Of a DNA stretch of 64,000 bases, positions 53,838-63,260 are shown in pieces (position 1 is the first letter of the stretch; every line of letters starts with the position of its first letter). Source of the stretch: F22 sp963668535 (GTDB lineage: Bacteria > Bacteroidota > Bacteroidia > Bacteroidales > Bacteroidaceae); contig OY764867.1 in NCBI GenBank assembly GCA_963668535.1, positions 558,001 through 622,000 on the forward strand, in the 5' to 3' direction. The position numbers and the translations under genes are program-made. The notes below the pieces were generated by a model that saw nothing but the letters and a program-made list of their open reading frames with translations, was not told where the DNA came from and ran no database searches.

Positions 53838-55793
53838 ATGGATTCAAAGGAAAAGGAAAAAAATCAATTAGTTGATGGTGCAGTGCAGGCACCAGAAGTG
53901 GACACTACACCCGTGGAAACTACTGCAGAAGCACCAACTGAGGAAACTACACATGCTACAGCCGTTGAAAATTCAACGGAAGAAGTACCTGTTACTACCC
54001 CAGAGACCAACGAATTAGAGAGTAATAAAGAGGAAGAAGTTACTGCTGAAGACTCTAAAGAGACAGCTGAAAATTCTCCTGAGAGTCCATTGCTTGTGGA
54101 GGACCAAAAGTTTGAAACACGATCTGAGATTCTTCTATTTATGGAGCGTATTTTTCAATCGGGACAAGTCATGTCTCGCATTCAACTAGAACGCATCAAA
54201 AAGATATACATGAAGATTAATCAGGCCAAACTAGAAGAAGACCGCGCTAAACACCTTGCTGAAGGTAAAAGTGCAGAAAGCTTTTTGCCTGTACCAGATG
54301 TGGTGGATGAACGTATTGATGAGTTGACTGCTATATTCAAAAAACGTCGAGAAGAGAACAACAAGGAAATTAACGAGCAAAAGGAAAGTAATTTAGCACG
54401 TAAAATTGAAATTATCAACCGTCTTGAGGCAATCGTAACAACAGACGATGATATCAATAAATACTATAATGAAGTTAAAAAGCTTCAGGAAGAGTGGAAT
54501 GAGCTCAAATTAATTCCTGCACAAAAAGTGACTGAACTTTGGAAGAAGTATCACGAACAGATTGAAAAGTTTTATGACCGCCTACGTATCAACCACGAAT
54601 ATCGTGAATATGACTTCAAAAAGAATCTAGTAACTAAGACCAAACTATGTGAAGTTGCTGAAAAGTTGGCTGAGGAAGAAGATATCCTGTCTGCCTTTCA
54701 TCAACTACAACAGCTTCATCAAGAGTATAGAGAAACGGGGCCTGTTGCTAAAGATGATCGCGAAACCCTTTGGAAACGCTTTAAAGATGCCTCTGTAATT
54801 ATCAACAGACGTCATCAACAGTTTCATGAAGAACAACGCGAACAAGAAAATGAAAACCTAGATGCGAAAACTGTTATCTGTGAAATCGTTGAACAGATTG
54901 ACGCTGATTCTTTGAATAGTTTCAAAGAATGGGAAAAAGCAGCTAATGAAGTCATTGCGCTTCAAAAGAAATGGAAAACTATAGGATTTGTGCCTCAAAA
55001 ACACAACACCAAGATATATGAACGTTTCCGCAAAGCGTGTGACAATTTCTTCCAAAAGAAACAAGAATGTTTCAAGCAACTGAAATCTACTCAGTCGGAC
55101 AATCTTGCTAAGAAACAAGCACTTGCTGATGAAGCAGTATCGCTTAAGGATAGTACGGAGTGGCAAGCTACCGCTTCACGTCTCTCTGAAATGCAAAAAG
55201 AATGGCGTACTATTGGGCCTATACCTCGCAAACACAACGATAGAGTGTGGAAACAATTTATTGAAGCATGCGATTATTTCTTTGAGCAAAAGAAGGAGAA
55301 GGCTCCTAAAAGTAAAAGCGATCAAGAAAGAGCTAATATGTACAACAAACGTGCTGTCATCCAGTCTTTACGTGACTTATTAAATAAAGAAGAAGGGACA
55401 GAACGTACAGAAGCAGTGCGCGAACTTCAAGAAAAATGGGATGAAATTGGTCACGTACCTTTCAAAGACAAAGACCGAATATACAAACAGTACCACGAGG
55501 TACTTGATGAATTACAAGGACGATCAAACAGCTTTGCTGGTCGTGGTTCGCGTAGCGGAAAACGTCAATCCTTCACACCAGGTGGAGAACGTGGACGTAT
55601 TATGAAGCTAATCGAACAAAAACGTAATGAAATTCTAACATACGAAAACAATCTTGGATTCTTGTCTGAGGGAAGCAACAATAAAAAGGCAACAGCCAAT
55701 CCATTGCTCATTCAGATACAAGAAAATGTAGATAAGCTTAAGGAAGAATTGGCAGATTTACAAGACAAATTGGCCACGTTAAGCGCTGAATAG
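53838..55793 (+). CDS. DUF349 repeat protein
   Basis: A 651-residue, highly charged protein. The first 95 residues are acidic and Thr/Glu-rich, without structure. From about residue 130 on it is built of coiled-coil repeats of the DUF349 type, each with a W-x-IG-x-VP core: for example EWNELKLIPAQKVTELWKKY, EYRETGPVAKDDRETLWKRF, KWKTIGFVPQKHNTKIYERF, EWRTIGPIPRKHNDRVWKQF and KWDEIGHVPFKDKDRIYKQY. Five units are clear. There is no signal peptide or membrane segment. The function of DUF349 proteins in Bacteroidota is unknown; those studied elsewhere are linked to RNA- or chromosome-related processes only loosely. It ends at a strong palindromic terminator. Confidence 0.85.
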   Translation: MDSKEKEKNQLVDGAVQAPEVDTTPVETTAEAPTEETTHATAVENSTEEVPVTTPETNELESNKEEEVTAEDSKETAENSPESPLLVEDQKFETRSEILLFMERIFQSGQVMSRIQLERIKKIYMKINQAKLEEDRAKHLAEGKSAESFLPVPDVVDERIDELTAIFKKRREENNKEINEQKESNLARKIEIINRLEAIVTTDDDINKYYNEVKKLQEEWNELKLIPAQKVTELWKKYHEQIEKFYDRLRINHEYREYDFKKNLVTKTKLCEVAEKLAEEEDILSAFHQLQQLHQEYRETGPVAKDDRETLWKRFKDASVIINRRHQQFHEEQREQENENLDAKTVICEIVEQIDADSLNSFKEWEKAANEVIALQKKWKTIGFVPQKHNTKIYERFRKACDNFFQKKQECFKQLKSTQSDNLAKKQALADEAVSLKDSTEWQATASRLSEMQKEWRTIGPIPRKHNDRVWKQFIEACDYFFEQKKEKAPKSKSDQERANMYNKRAVIQSLRDLLNKEEGTERTEAVRELQEKWDEIGHVPFKDKDRIYKQYHEVLDELQGRSNSFAGRGSRSGKRQSFTPGGERGRIMKLIEQKRNEILTYENNLGFLSEGSNNKKATANPLLIQIQENVDKLKEELADLQDKLATLSAE

Positions 55794-55817
55794 ACTCTCA
55801 TTATCATGCCTATAATA

Positions 55818-55851
55818 AAAGGTTGTGTCAAAATATTTTGACACAACCTTT
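55818..55851. terminator. Bidirectional terminator after the DUF349 gene
   Basis: A 34-base perfect palindrome (55818-55851), A-rich on the left and T-rich on the right. Confidence 0.8.
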
Positions 55852-55918
55852 CTTTATTTATAAGCAACTCAAACTGTAGTATAGAGCTACGATTTAGCAT
55901 AGTTTAAGCACCATTTCC

Positions 55919-56043
55919 TGTCAAGTATATAAGAGCACGCTGTCATATACTTGACAACATACCTAGCAAGTATATAAGAGCGCGCTCTTATATACTTCAC
56001 AGCGCGCGCTTATATACTACTCGGTTTGATGGCAAGTATAAGT
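55919..56043. repeat. Cluster of AAGTATATAAGAGC palindromes
   Basis: At least two palindromes and two half-sites of one motif. Unit 1: 12-base arms TGTCAAGTATAT/ATATACTTGACA (55919-55930 with 55945-55956). Unit 2: a 30-base perfect palindrome (55968-55997) beginning AAGTATATAAGAGCG. Unit 3: inverted half GCGCTTATATACT (56006-56018) next to the palindrome AGCGCGCGCT (56001-56010). Unit 4: AAGTATAAG (56034-56042). It lies between convergent genes, after a separate terminator for the left gene. Function unknown. Confidence 0.8.
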
Positions 56044-56062
56044 CGGCTGTTAGGCGCTTTAT

Positions 56063-57748
56063 TTACAGCAAAATCTTTAACACAGCTGCTTCATAAGGAT
56101 CAATATGAACGTCTACAGTACGTTCTGGCATAAGATGCAATTCGTGGATCTTATTGGTAAACAAATCTAAAGCATGTGCCCTCTCCTTGCTAGAGATATG
56201 GAAATAATCAAAAAGATGCTGAGGCAATAAAACTCCGACATTAGCTGGATGTTCATCGAAGTTAGTAACAACGATGATAAGCTCTCCATCATGATAACGC
56301 ACAAAACTATATTGTTTGTGTTCATTGTATCTCCACCCATTCTGATTGGCATATTGCAAATCGAAAAATTGTCCTTGTTGAATGGCTTTTTCTTGCACAC
56401 AAATCTGCATAAGACGTTGGTAAAATAGATATAATCTCTTTTGCTCGTCCGCTAGTAATTGGCCATCAAATGTTCCATTATTACGCCAACGACGGACGCT
56501 TTCGACACACCAATAATCAAAAATAGTCGTGCGACCATCACGCCCAGAGAATCCTTCAGAATCCATTCCTAATTCTCCAAACTCCTGCCCAAAATAGATC
56601 ATAACTGGCGAAGTTGACATTAATGTGGAAACCACCATAGCCGCTCTCCCTTTTCGTCCATGTGATGCAAAATGCGAAGACGCAATGCGCTGTTCATCGT
56701 GATTTTCCATAAAATGCAACATTTTATCGTGAATATCTTCAGTCGCTTGCCAACATCTAGTAATATCATTGGCGCTACCATATCCACAAGTCACGTTACG
56801 CAGTGTATCATACAAGCCAACTTTATCATACAAGTAATCAAACTTTCCAGTAAAAATGTAGTTTCTATATTGATTCGGATTATACACTTCTGCAATAAAG
56901 TCAACAGGATATTGTGCCTTGATTTGTGGTATAACCCAATTCCAAAACTCGACGGGCACCATTTCGGCCATATCACAACGAAAGGCATCTATACCTTTGG
57001 AGGCCCAAAAACATAATATGTGATACATTTTATGCCATGTATCTGGAATAGGATCAAAGTAACAGGCCCTTCCATTACAATAGTCCACTCCATAATTTAA
57101 TTTCACTGCTTCATACCAATCATTTTTATTGGGCATTGCATCAAATCGATCATTACCCGTAGCTTTTGCTGGATTTTCTACGTAAGCACATGGTGCATCG
57201 CCACGCATATCAAATTGAGCATGCAAAGGTGTACCAGGGATATAATAGAAGTTATTTTGGGGATCAAAAGATTTTGTATTATCATCTTGTGCTCCCAAAG
57301 GCAATATCCCATCTGGTGCAGATGCTCCTGTATACTCTCTAGATACATGATTGGGTACAAAATCCATTATAAACTGTAACCCAGCCGTATGAGTTCGTTC
57401 AATCAGAGCTTCAAATTCTAACATCCTATTGGGCACATCTACAGCCAAATCAGGATCAACATCGTAATAATCCTTGACAGCGTAAGGGGACCCAGCTGCT
57501 CCTTTAACGATAGCTGGATGATCTTTGTGGATACCGTATGAACTGTAATCTGTCTTTGTGGCGTGCGCTAAAACACCCGTGTACCATATGTGTGTGATTT
57601 CTAGTTTTTTTAATTCCTCAAACGCTGCTGAGGTGAAATCATTGAATTTCCCACAACCATTTTGACGAATATCTCCATCAAAAGTGCTATGGGATGTACA
57701 GTTGCCAAACAATCGAGGCAAAACCTGATAAATAATCATTTTCTTCAT
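56063..57748 (-). CDS. Alpha-amylase family (GH13) glycoside hydrolase
   Basis: A 561-residue GH13 enzyme acting on alpha-glucans such as glycogen or maltodextrin. Conserved regions are visible in order: I DFVPNHV, II GIDAFRCDMAEMVP with the nucleophile Asp, III FIAEVYNP with the acid/base Glu, and IV FMENHDEQRI with the His-Asp pair. No signal peptide is present (MKKMIIYQVLPRLFGN), so it is cytoplasmic, probably acting on stored glycogen or imported oligosaccharides. It is monocistronic, with its promoter overlapping the terminator of yidC, and ends beside the palindrome cluster at 55919-56043. Confidence 0.93.
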   Translation of the reverse strand: MKKMIIYQVLPRLFGNCTSHSTFDGDIRQNGCGKFNDFTSAAFEELKKLEITHIWYTGVLAHATKTDYSSYGIHKDHPAIVKGAAGSPYAVKDYYDVDPDLAVDVPNRMLEFEALIERTHTAGLQFIMDFVPNHVSREYTGASAPDGILPLGAQDDNTKSFDPQNNFYYIPGTPLHAQFDMRGDAPCAYVENPAKATGNDRFDAMPNKNDWYEAVKLNYGVDYCNGRACYFDPIPDTWHKMYHILCFWASKGIDAFRCDMAEMVPVEFWNWVIPQIKAQYPVDFIAEVYNPNQYRNYIFTGKFDYLYDKVGLYDTLRNVTCGYGSANDITRCWQATEDIHDKMLHFMENHDEQRIASSHFASHGRKGRAAMVVSTLMSTSPVMIYFGQEFGELGMDSEGFSGRDGRTTIFDYWCVESVRRWRNNGTFDGQLLADEQKRLYLFYQRLMQICVQEKAIQQGQFFDLQYANQNGWRYNEHKQYSFVRYHDGELIIVVTNFDEHPANVGVLLPQHLFDYFHISSKERAHALDLFTNKIHELHLMPERTVDVHIDPYEAAVLKILL

Positions 57749-57818
57749 ATGAAATGCAGTTTACAGTTATATTGATAAAAGTTGAAATAGAAAATTAACA
57801 ATTTGTTTCGTTTGATTT

Positions 57819-57850
57819 CAAATATAACCATTTTATGGCACTATACCAAA
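57819..57850 (-). promoter_or_regulatory. Promoter for the alpha-amylase gene
   Basis: TTTG (57847-57850), 20 bases, TATATTTG (57819-57826) on the minus strand. The -33 box touches the base of the yidC terminator. Confidence 0.7.
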
Positions 57851-57889
57851 AAAGATGCAGTAAAGAAATTCATTTCTTTACTGCATCTT
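57849..57889 (-). terminator. Terminator after yidC
   Basis: Stem of up to 18 bases (57852-57869 with 57872-57889), followed on the minus strand by a run of T. Confidence 0.8.
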
Positions 57890-57933
57890 GCTAAATATCA
57901 AAAGTATATCTTTACTACATTAATAAAAATAGA

Positions 57934-59829
57934 TTATTTGCGATTCTTTTGCTGTTGCATAGCCTCTTGTTGTTTTTGCATCGCTTCAACACGAGCTGCA
58001 AAACCAGATTTCTTTTTACCTTTATTCTTCTCTTTGTAGGCCTCCATCTTGGCAAGCACAGCCTTTTCATCCACCACGCGTTTCATAACAAGCATAATGA
58101 GTACAGAGGCTAATGTAGAGATGAAATAATAGTAATTCAAACCAGCAGGATAGCCATTCAAAATAAATAAGAACATAACTGGCATCAAGTACATCATCCA
58201 TTTCATAGAGGCCATTTGATTGTTCGAACCATTATCTTGTTGCTGCATTGTAAAATGCTGATTAAGCAATGTGGTAACGGTCATTAACAAGCAAAAGATA
58301 CTCAAATGATCACCTAAGAATGGGATATTAAATGGTAATGAAATACCTGTATCATAATTGGATAAATCGGCTGCCCACAAGAAAGACTGTCCTCGGAATG
58401 CAATCGCCGTAGGCACAAACATAAACATGGCAAACAAAATAGGCATTTGTATCACCATCGGTAAACAACCGGCCATAGGACTTGCACCATACTGAGAATA
58501 CAACTGCATAGTCTCTTGTTGTTTCTTCATGGCGTCTGCCTCGTTTGGATACTTCTGATTGATTTCTTCAATCTTTGGCTTCAAAACTCTTGTCTTAGTT
58601 TGAGATATAAATGTCTTCCAAGTTGTAGGCATTATGACTATTTTCACAATGACTGTCATAATGAAAATGATCAATCCCATATGCAAGCCTAGTCCAGACA
58701 AGAAGTCAAACAATGGCAAAATAAAGTATTCATTTACTTGACGAATAATAGGCAAACCTAAATCGACCAAATCAGTCAAATACCATTTATCATTACGCCC
58801 TTTATCATAAGTCTTCAAAGTACGGTATCGCACGGGACCATAATAAATATGCATGCTAGTCATCTCATGTCCTGTAGGATCAAAACTAGCCTCCATTGCA
58901 GACTTAAAGTCCTGCAAATAATGAGATGTTTCATCAGGTACTACTGTACTAGAAACTTTTAAACCTGAAAAATAGCTATCAGAGATTAAGCTCATAGTGA
59001 AGAAACGGTTTTTATACCCTACCCAATTGACCATTTCTTCTGGACTTTCTACTTTTGTGCCCTTTGCAGACTGTAAGCTCTCTGTACCTCCGTCTTGTAG
59101 TTTGTATAAACACTTGGTATATCGTTGAGAATACTTTCTATCTAGCTCAATCTGACGCATTTTACTATTCCAAGTAACATGCATAGTTTTACTAGGGAGC
59201 AACTTATCACTCATATTTACAGCCTTGACTTTCATGTCTAGCAAGTAGTCATCAGCATGCAAAGTATACATAAAATCGATATAACTGTGTGCATCTGCAA
59301 CAAGACGCATGGTCACAGTACTATCTGTTTGTTGTACAGGTTCAAAATAGAGTTCTTCAGAACGAAGGATAGCCCCTTCACGAGGAGCAAACTCAAAACT
59401 AAACTGAGTATCCCCTGGATTCATTAGGGTAACTGGAACTTTTTTTCCATCTTGATTTTCCTTAGGAGATTCAAGATAGTCAGCAAAAGTAACAGATACA
59501 GGTACACCACCTAGCGTACTCAATGTTATAGCAGTTTTTGCATTTTTCAAGACCACTTTTTGAGCTTCACCAACAAGCGCTGTATGGAACAGTTTAGTTG
59601 AATCAGCGGCCATTTGCTGAACAGATTCCTCTGCAATTTTGGCTTGTGCTGCTGCCTCTTGTTCGGCACGCAATTTGGCCACTTCTGCTTGTTTCTTTTG
59701 GACAACAAGCATAGAATCTTGATATGCTTTTTGGCGAGCCTCCTGCTGCTTGCTAGGTTGGCTAAACCACATAAATCCTACTAATAAAAGGCCTATTAGC
59801 ACAAGGCCTGTCAGGGTATTTCTATCCAT
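57934..59829 (-). CDS. yidC: Membrane protein insertase YidC
   Basis: YidC inserts and folds inner-membrane proteins, alone or with SecYEG. The 631-residue protein is of the Gram-negative type: an N-terminal membrane anchor (TGLVLIGLLLVGFMWF), a large periplasmic beta-domain (about residues 75-360), and the conserved 60-kDa inner-membrane domain with LGLHMGLIIFIMTVIVKIV, MAGCLPMVIQMPILFAMFM and GYPAGLNYYYFISTLASVL. The C-terminus is basic (KGKKKSGFAARVEAM), which in other species contacts the ribosome. It begins 42 bases after pyrG on the same strand. Confidence 0.96.
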   Translation of the reverse strand: MDRNTLTGLVLIGLLLVGFMWFSQPSKQQEARQKAYQDSMLVVQKKQAEVAKLRAEQEAAAQAKIAEESVQQMAADSTKLFHTALVGEAQKVVLKNAKTAITLSTLGGVPVSVTFADYLESPKENQDGKKVPVTLMNPGDTQFSFEFAPREGAILRSEELYFEPVQQTDSTVTMRLVADAHSYIDFMYTLHADDYLLDMKVKAVNMSDKLLPSKTMHVTWNSKMRQIELDRKYSQRYTKCLYKLQDGGTESLQSAKGTKVESPEEMVNWVGYKNRFFTMSLISDSYFSGLKVSSTVVPDETSHYLQDFKSAMEASFDPTGHEMTSMHIYYGPVRYRTLKTYDKGRNDKWYLTDLVDLGLPIIRQVNEYFILPLFDFLSGLGLHMGLIIFIMTVIVKIVIMPTTWKTFISQTKTRVLKPKIEEINQKYPNEADAMKKQQETMQLYSQYGASPMAGCLPMVIQMPILFAMFMFVPTAIAFRGQSFLWAADLSNYDTGISLPFNIPFLGDHLSIFCLLMTVTTLLNQHFTMQQQDNGSNNQMASMKWMMYLMPVMFLFILNGYPAGLNYYYFISTLASVLIMLVMKRVVDEKAVLAKMEAYKEKNKGKKKSGFAARVEAMQKQQEAMQQQKNRK

Positions 59830-59870
59830 CTATTTTGTTTTTAATGTTAGCTATTTAGATCCTATAATGA

Positions 59871-61469
59871 TTATTTTTCTGATGCAGCTTTGATAAATGA
59901 CACAAACAGCTTATGAGGATTCAAAACTGTGCTACTATATTCAGGATGAAACTGAGTGCCAACATACCACTTATGATTAGGCAACTCTACGATTTCAACT
60001 AAACCAGTTTCTGGATTTACCCCAGGACACATCATACCAGCCTTTTCAAAAGCCTCAAGGTATTTATTGTTGAACTCATAACGGTGACGGTGACGTTCTT
60101 CAATATATTCTGTACCATACGCAGCTGCTACTCGGCTACCTTCTCTAAGGGAACAAGCATATGCACCAAGACGCATTGTGCCTCCCATATCAGTGATAGC
60201 TTTTTGTTCTTCCATGATATCAATAACAGGATTTTCTGTTTTATCAACCATTTCGGTAGAATTAGCATCTGCTAAGCCCAATACATTTCGAGCAAATTCA
60301 ATACAGATACTCTGCATACCAAGACAGATCCCAAATGTTGGGATATTATTTTCACGAGTATAACGTGCTGCAACGAACTTACCTTCAACACCTCGATTAC
60401 CAAATCCTGGACAAATAACAATGCCATCAAGACCTGCCAATTTTTCCTGAACATTTTCATCAGTGATATAATCACTCTGGACAGTAATCAACTTCAATTT
60501 TTTATCATTATAAGTTGCTGCATGAGACAATGATTCAGAAATAGATTTATAGGCATCTTGCAATTCTACATACTTACCGACCAAAGCAATCTTAACTTCT
60601 TCAGTAGCATCTTCTCGACGCTTTAAGAAAGCTTTCCATTCACGAAGGTCTGGACTTTTTCCTTTTTCAAGTCCCATCTTGTCCAATATTGTTTCATCAA
60701 GTCCTTGTGCTTGCATCAACAAAGGCACCTGATAGATACTTGGCGCATCGATACTTTGCACAACAGCCTTTTCCTCTACATTACAAAAGAGAGCAACCTT
60801 CTTGCGAAGATTATCCGACAGCTCGTGTTCAGTACGCAAAACAAGAATATCTGGTTGAATCCCTACTGACTGCAACTCCTTTACAGAATGCTGAGTAGGT
60901 TTGGTCTTAAGCTCACCTGCAGCTGCAAGATAAGGCACATAAGTAAGGTGTACGCAAAGTGCACTCTTGCCCAATTCCCACTTCAACTGACGGATACTCT
61001 CAAGATAAGGCAAAGACTCAATATCTCCAACAGTCCCTCCAATTTCTGTGATAACAAAATCATATGTTTTTTTGCTACCTAAACGCTTTACGTTACGACG
61101 AATTTCGTCGGTAATATGAGGAATAACCTGCACAGTCTTACCTAAAAAATCACCGTGACGTTCTTTATCAATAACGCTCTTGTATACACGACCTGTTGTA
61201 ATATTGTTTGCTTTCGTAGTTTGTATGCCTAGAAAACGTTCATAGTGACCAAGATCTAGGTCCGCTTCATGTCCATCTACTGTCACATAGCATTCGCCAT
61301 GTTCGTATGGATTTAGCGTGCCTGGGTCAATATTGATGTAGGGGTCAAACTTCTGAATTGTCACGCTATATCCGCGTGCTTGAAGAAGTTTCCCTATTGA
61401 CGAAGAGATAATGCCCTTACCAAGTGACGATGCTACACCACCGGTCACGAAAATGTACTTTGTTTCCAT
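59871..61469 (-). CDS. pyrG: CTP synthase
   Basis: PyrG makes CTP from UTP, glutamine and ATP. Start at 61469 gives METKYIFVTGGVASSLGKG and 532 residues; the frame remains open further upstream but would add 27 non-conserved residues across the promoter. The synthetase part has LGKGIISSSIGKLLQARGY, DPYINIDPGTLNPYEHGE and ITEIGGTVGDIE; the glutaminase part has PGFGNRGVEGK, the nucleophile Cys in FGICLGMQ and the final HPEYSS His-Glu. Length is standard. It precedes yidC by 42 bases, and its promoter box TACTTTTG is at 61511-61518. Confidence 0.97.
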   Translation of the reverse strand: METKYIFVTGGVASSLGKGIISSSIGKLLQARGYSVTIQKFDPYINIDPGTLNPYEHGECYVTVDGHEADLDLGHYERFLGIQTTKANNITTGRVYKSVIDKERHGDFLGKTVQVIPHITDEIRRNVKRLGSKKTYDFVITEIGGTVGDIESLPYLESIRQLKWELGKSALCVHLTYVPYLAAAGELKTKPTQHSVKELQSVGIQPDILVLRTEHELSDNLRKKVALFCNVEEKAVVQSIDAPSIYQVPLLMQAQGLDETILDKMGLEKGKSPDLREWKAFLKRREDATEEVKIALVGKYVELQDAYKSISESLSHAATYNDKKLKLITVQSDYITDENVQEKLAGLDGIVICPGFGNRGVEGKFVAARYTRENNIPTFGICLGMQSICIEFARNVLGLADANSTEMVDKTENPVIDIMEEQKAITDMGGTMRLGAYACSLREGSRVAAAYGTEYIEERHRHRYEFNNKYLEAFEKAGMMCPGVNPETGLVEIVELPNHKWYVGTQFHPEYSSTVLNPHKLFVSFIKAASEK

Positions 61470-61510
61470 GTCTATAACTGATTCTATTATGTATTGTCCA
61501 CAACAGAGTG

Positions 61511-61518
61511 CAAAAGTA
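61511..61518 (-). promoter_or_regulatory. -7 promoter box for pyrG-yidC
   Basis: TACTTTTG on the minus strand, 42 bases before the pyrG ATG. The -33 box is not clear. Confidence 0.5.
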
Positions 61519-61560
61519 CAAAAAAACCACCACATACATGGCACTCTCAAGCTTTTTTTC

Positions 61561-61568
61561 TATTTTTG
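61561..61568 (+). promoter_or_regulatory. -7 promoter box for the DUF3078 gene
   Basis: TATTTTTG, about 95 bases before the ATG at 61663, divergent from the pyrG box. The -33 box is not clear. Confidence 0.45.
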
Positions 61569-61662
61569 CAAGGAATAGATACAATGATCATGGCTTATGG
61601 GCTGTTTTCTGATTTGTCAATCACAAATATGCAACCTATTCTATAAAAAAGGACCTGATAAT

Positions 61663-63255
61663 ATGATAAACAAACGCTTCCTCCTACTTTCGTTTTTTTG
61701 TGCTTTATTTTTCACATTCAGTAGTATCAAACTGTGTGCCCAAGAGCAGACTATCCCACTGGATAGCACCTATGCAGATAGTACCACTCATAAAGTCTTT
61801 TTAGCGGGTTCCACTGGAGCTATCATGCAAGCACAATTTCGTGCCGAAAAAACACGTGATTCCATTCGTATAGCTAGACTAGATAGTATCAACAAACTAT
61901 ATCAAAATCACCTACTGACTTTACAAGATAGTGTGAATGCGTATAAACAGTTCAAAGATAGCTTAACTCAGTATAATGCGGCACAAAAGAGACATCTTGC
62001 TGCTATGCAGTATCAAGCATATCTAGACTCACTACCGACACAATTGTACCGGAACTACGAGTCGACTCAAGATTCGATAAACAAAGGATTAATCCCTCTG
62101 AAACGAGTCACCAACATGGGCTATTACCGCCTTTTTCTTCCAGTAATGTTATATAGAGAAGATACACAAATTGTTCTCAAAGATTCTATAGAGGATAGCA
62201 CAATTCATATACTTGAGCAACAGCAACTTGCAACAAAAGAAACAGGTGCTTTTCAGTGGACAAAAAATCAACTCCAGACTTTCTATACAACTCATCCAGA
62301 ATTGGTCAAGAAGACACAAGATCAAATTGATGAGATTACCCTATATAGAGATAATATTCAAGAAGAAAGTGATCAAAAGGCACATGCTTCTGTCGTTGAT
62401 CTGTTTAAACCAGTAAATGATCCTATCCCGAATCCCACAAAAGAAAGAGCTGCTCCTGTCATTCAACGACCCAATTTTTGGAAAAGAGGGGGCGATGGTT
62501 CATTACAATTCACTCAAAATTATATTTCTAGCAACTGGTATAAGGGGGGAGAAAGTACCAATTTATTAATGGGAACACTGCAACTATTTGCCAATTATAA
62601 CGACAAACAAAAAGTGCAATGGGAAAATTTGTTTGAGGCCAAACTTGGATATAACACCCAACCATCCGATACGGTACACAAATACCGTGTCAATACAGAC
62701 CTGCTGCGTATAACCAGTAAAATTGGTTTGCAAGCCAATAAACGATGGTACTATACATTATCTGGTGAAATCAACACGCAATTCTGCAGAAATTATGACA
62801 AAAATTCTAACAACCTAAAGACAGCCTTTTTATCTCCAGTCAACGTTATATTGGGACTCGGTATGGATTATAAGATACAAGAAAAGACATTAACCCTGTC
62901 AAGTGAAATATTTCCTTTGACATATAATATGCGCCATATAAACAGTAGTCAGGTAGATGAGACTAAATTTGGTTTAAGAGAAGGTAAAACGACTATGCAC
63001 ACATTTGGTAGCACATTCAAAACAACTCTTTCATGGAAAGTCGTTTCATATATTAAAGTGGATTCTCGATTAAACTGCTTCTCGAACTATGATCATGTGG
63101 AAGCAAACTGGGAAAACACCTTCAATTTTATTCTAAACAAACACTTAAGTACTAAGCTCTTCGTACATGCTAGATTTGATGATAGCATCGCAAATGAAGA
63201 CAGCTATTTTCAATTAAATGAACTCTTGAGTTTTGGATTAAACTATTCTTGGTAA
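61663..63255 (+). CDS. DUF3078 family outer-membrane-type protein
   Basis: A 530-residue exported protein that I assign to DUF3078, a Bacteroidota family of presumed outer-membrane proteins. ATG at 61663 yields a clean signal peptide (MINKRFLLLSFFCALFFTFS ending near KLCAQEQ); the frame is open further upstream without a better start. The first half after the signal is helical and coiled-coil-like, with many Ser-Asp-Ser pairs. The second half, from about residue 270, is beta-strand rich: FWKRGGDGSLQFTQNYIS, WYKGGESTNLLMGTLQLF, and so on, ending in LLSFGLNYSW, an aromatic C-terminus as in beta-barrels. Function unknown. The flavin-reductase ATG follows the stop by five bases. Confidence 0.82.
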   Translation: MINKRFLLLSFFCALFFTFSSIKLCAQEQTIPLDSTYADSTTHKVFLAGSTGAIMQAQFRAEKTRDSIRIARLDSINKLYQNHLLTLQDSVNAYKQFKDSLTQYNAAQKRHLAAMQYQAYLDSLPTQLYRNYESTQDSINKGLIPLKRVTNMGYYRLFLPVMLYREDTQIVLKDSIEDSTIHILEQQQLATKETGAFQWTKNQLQTFYTTHPELVKKTQDQIDEITLYRDNIQEESDQKAHASVVDLFKPVNDPIPNPTKERAAPVIQRPNFWKRGGDGSLQFTQNYISSNWYKGGESTNLLMGTLQLFANYNDKQKVQWENLFEAKLGYNTQPSDTVHKYRVNTDLLRITSKIGLQANKRWYYTLSGEINTQFCRNYDKNSNNLKTAFLSPVNVILGLGMDYKIQEKTLTLSSEIFPLTYNMRHINSSQVDETKFGLREGKTTMHTFGSTFKTTLSWKVVSYIKVDSRLNCFSNYDHVEANWENTFNFILNKHLSTKLFVHARFDDSIANEDSYFQLNELLSFGLNYSW

Positions 63256-63260
63256 GAAAT

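Noticed and set aside
61470..61550. A longer pyrG start
   Set aside because: The added residues are not conserved, and the promoter box lies within them.
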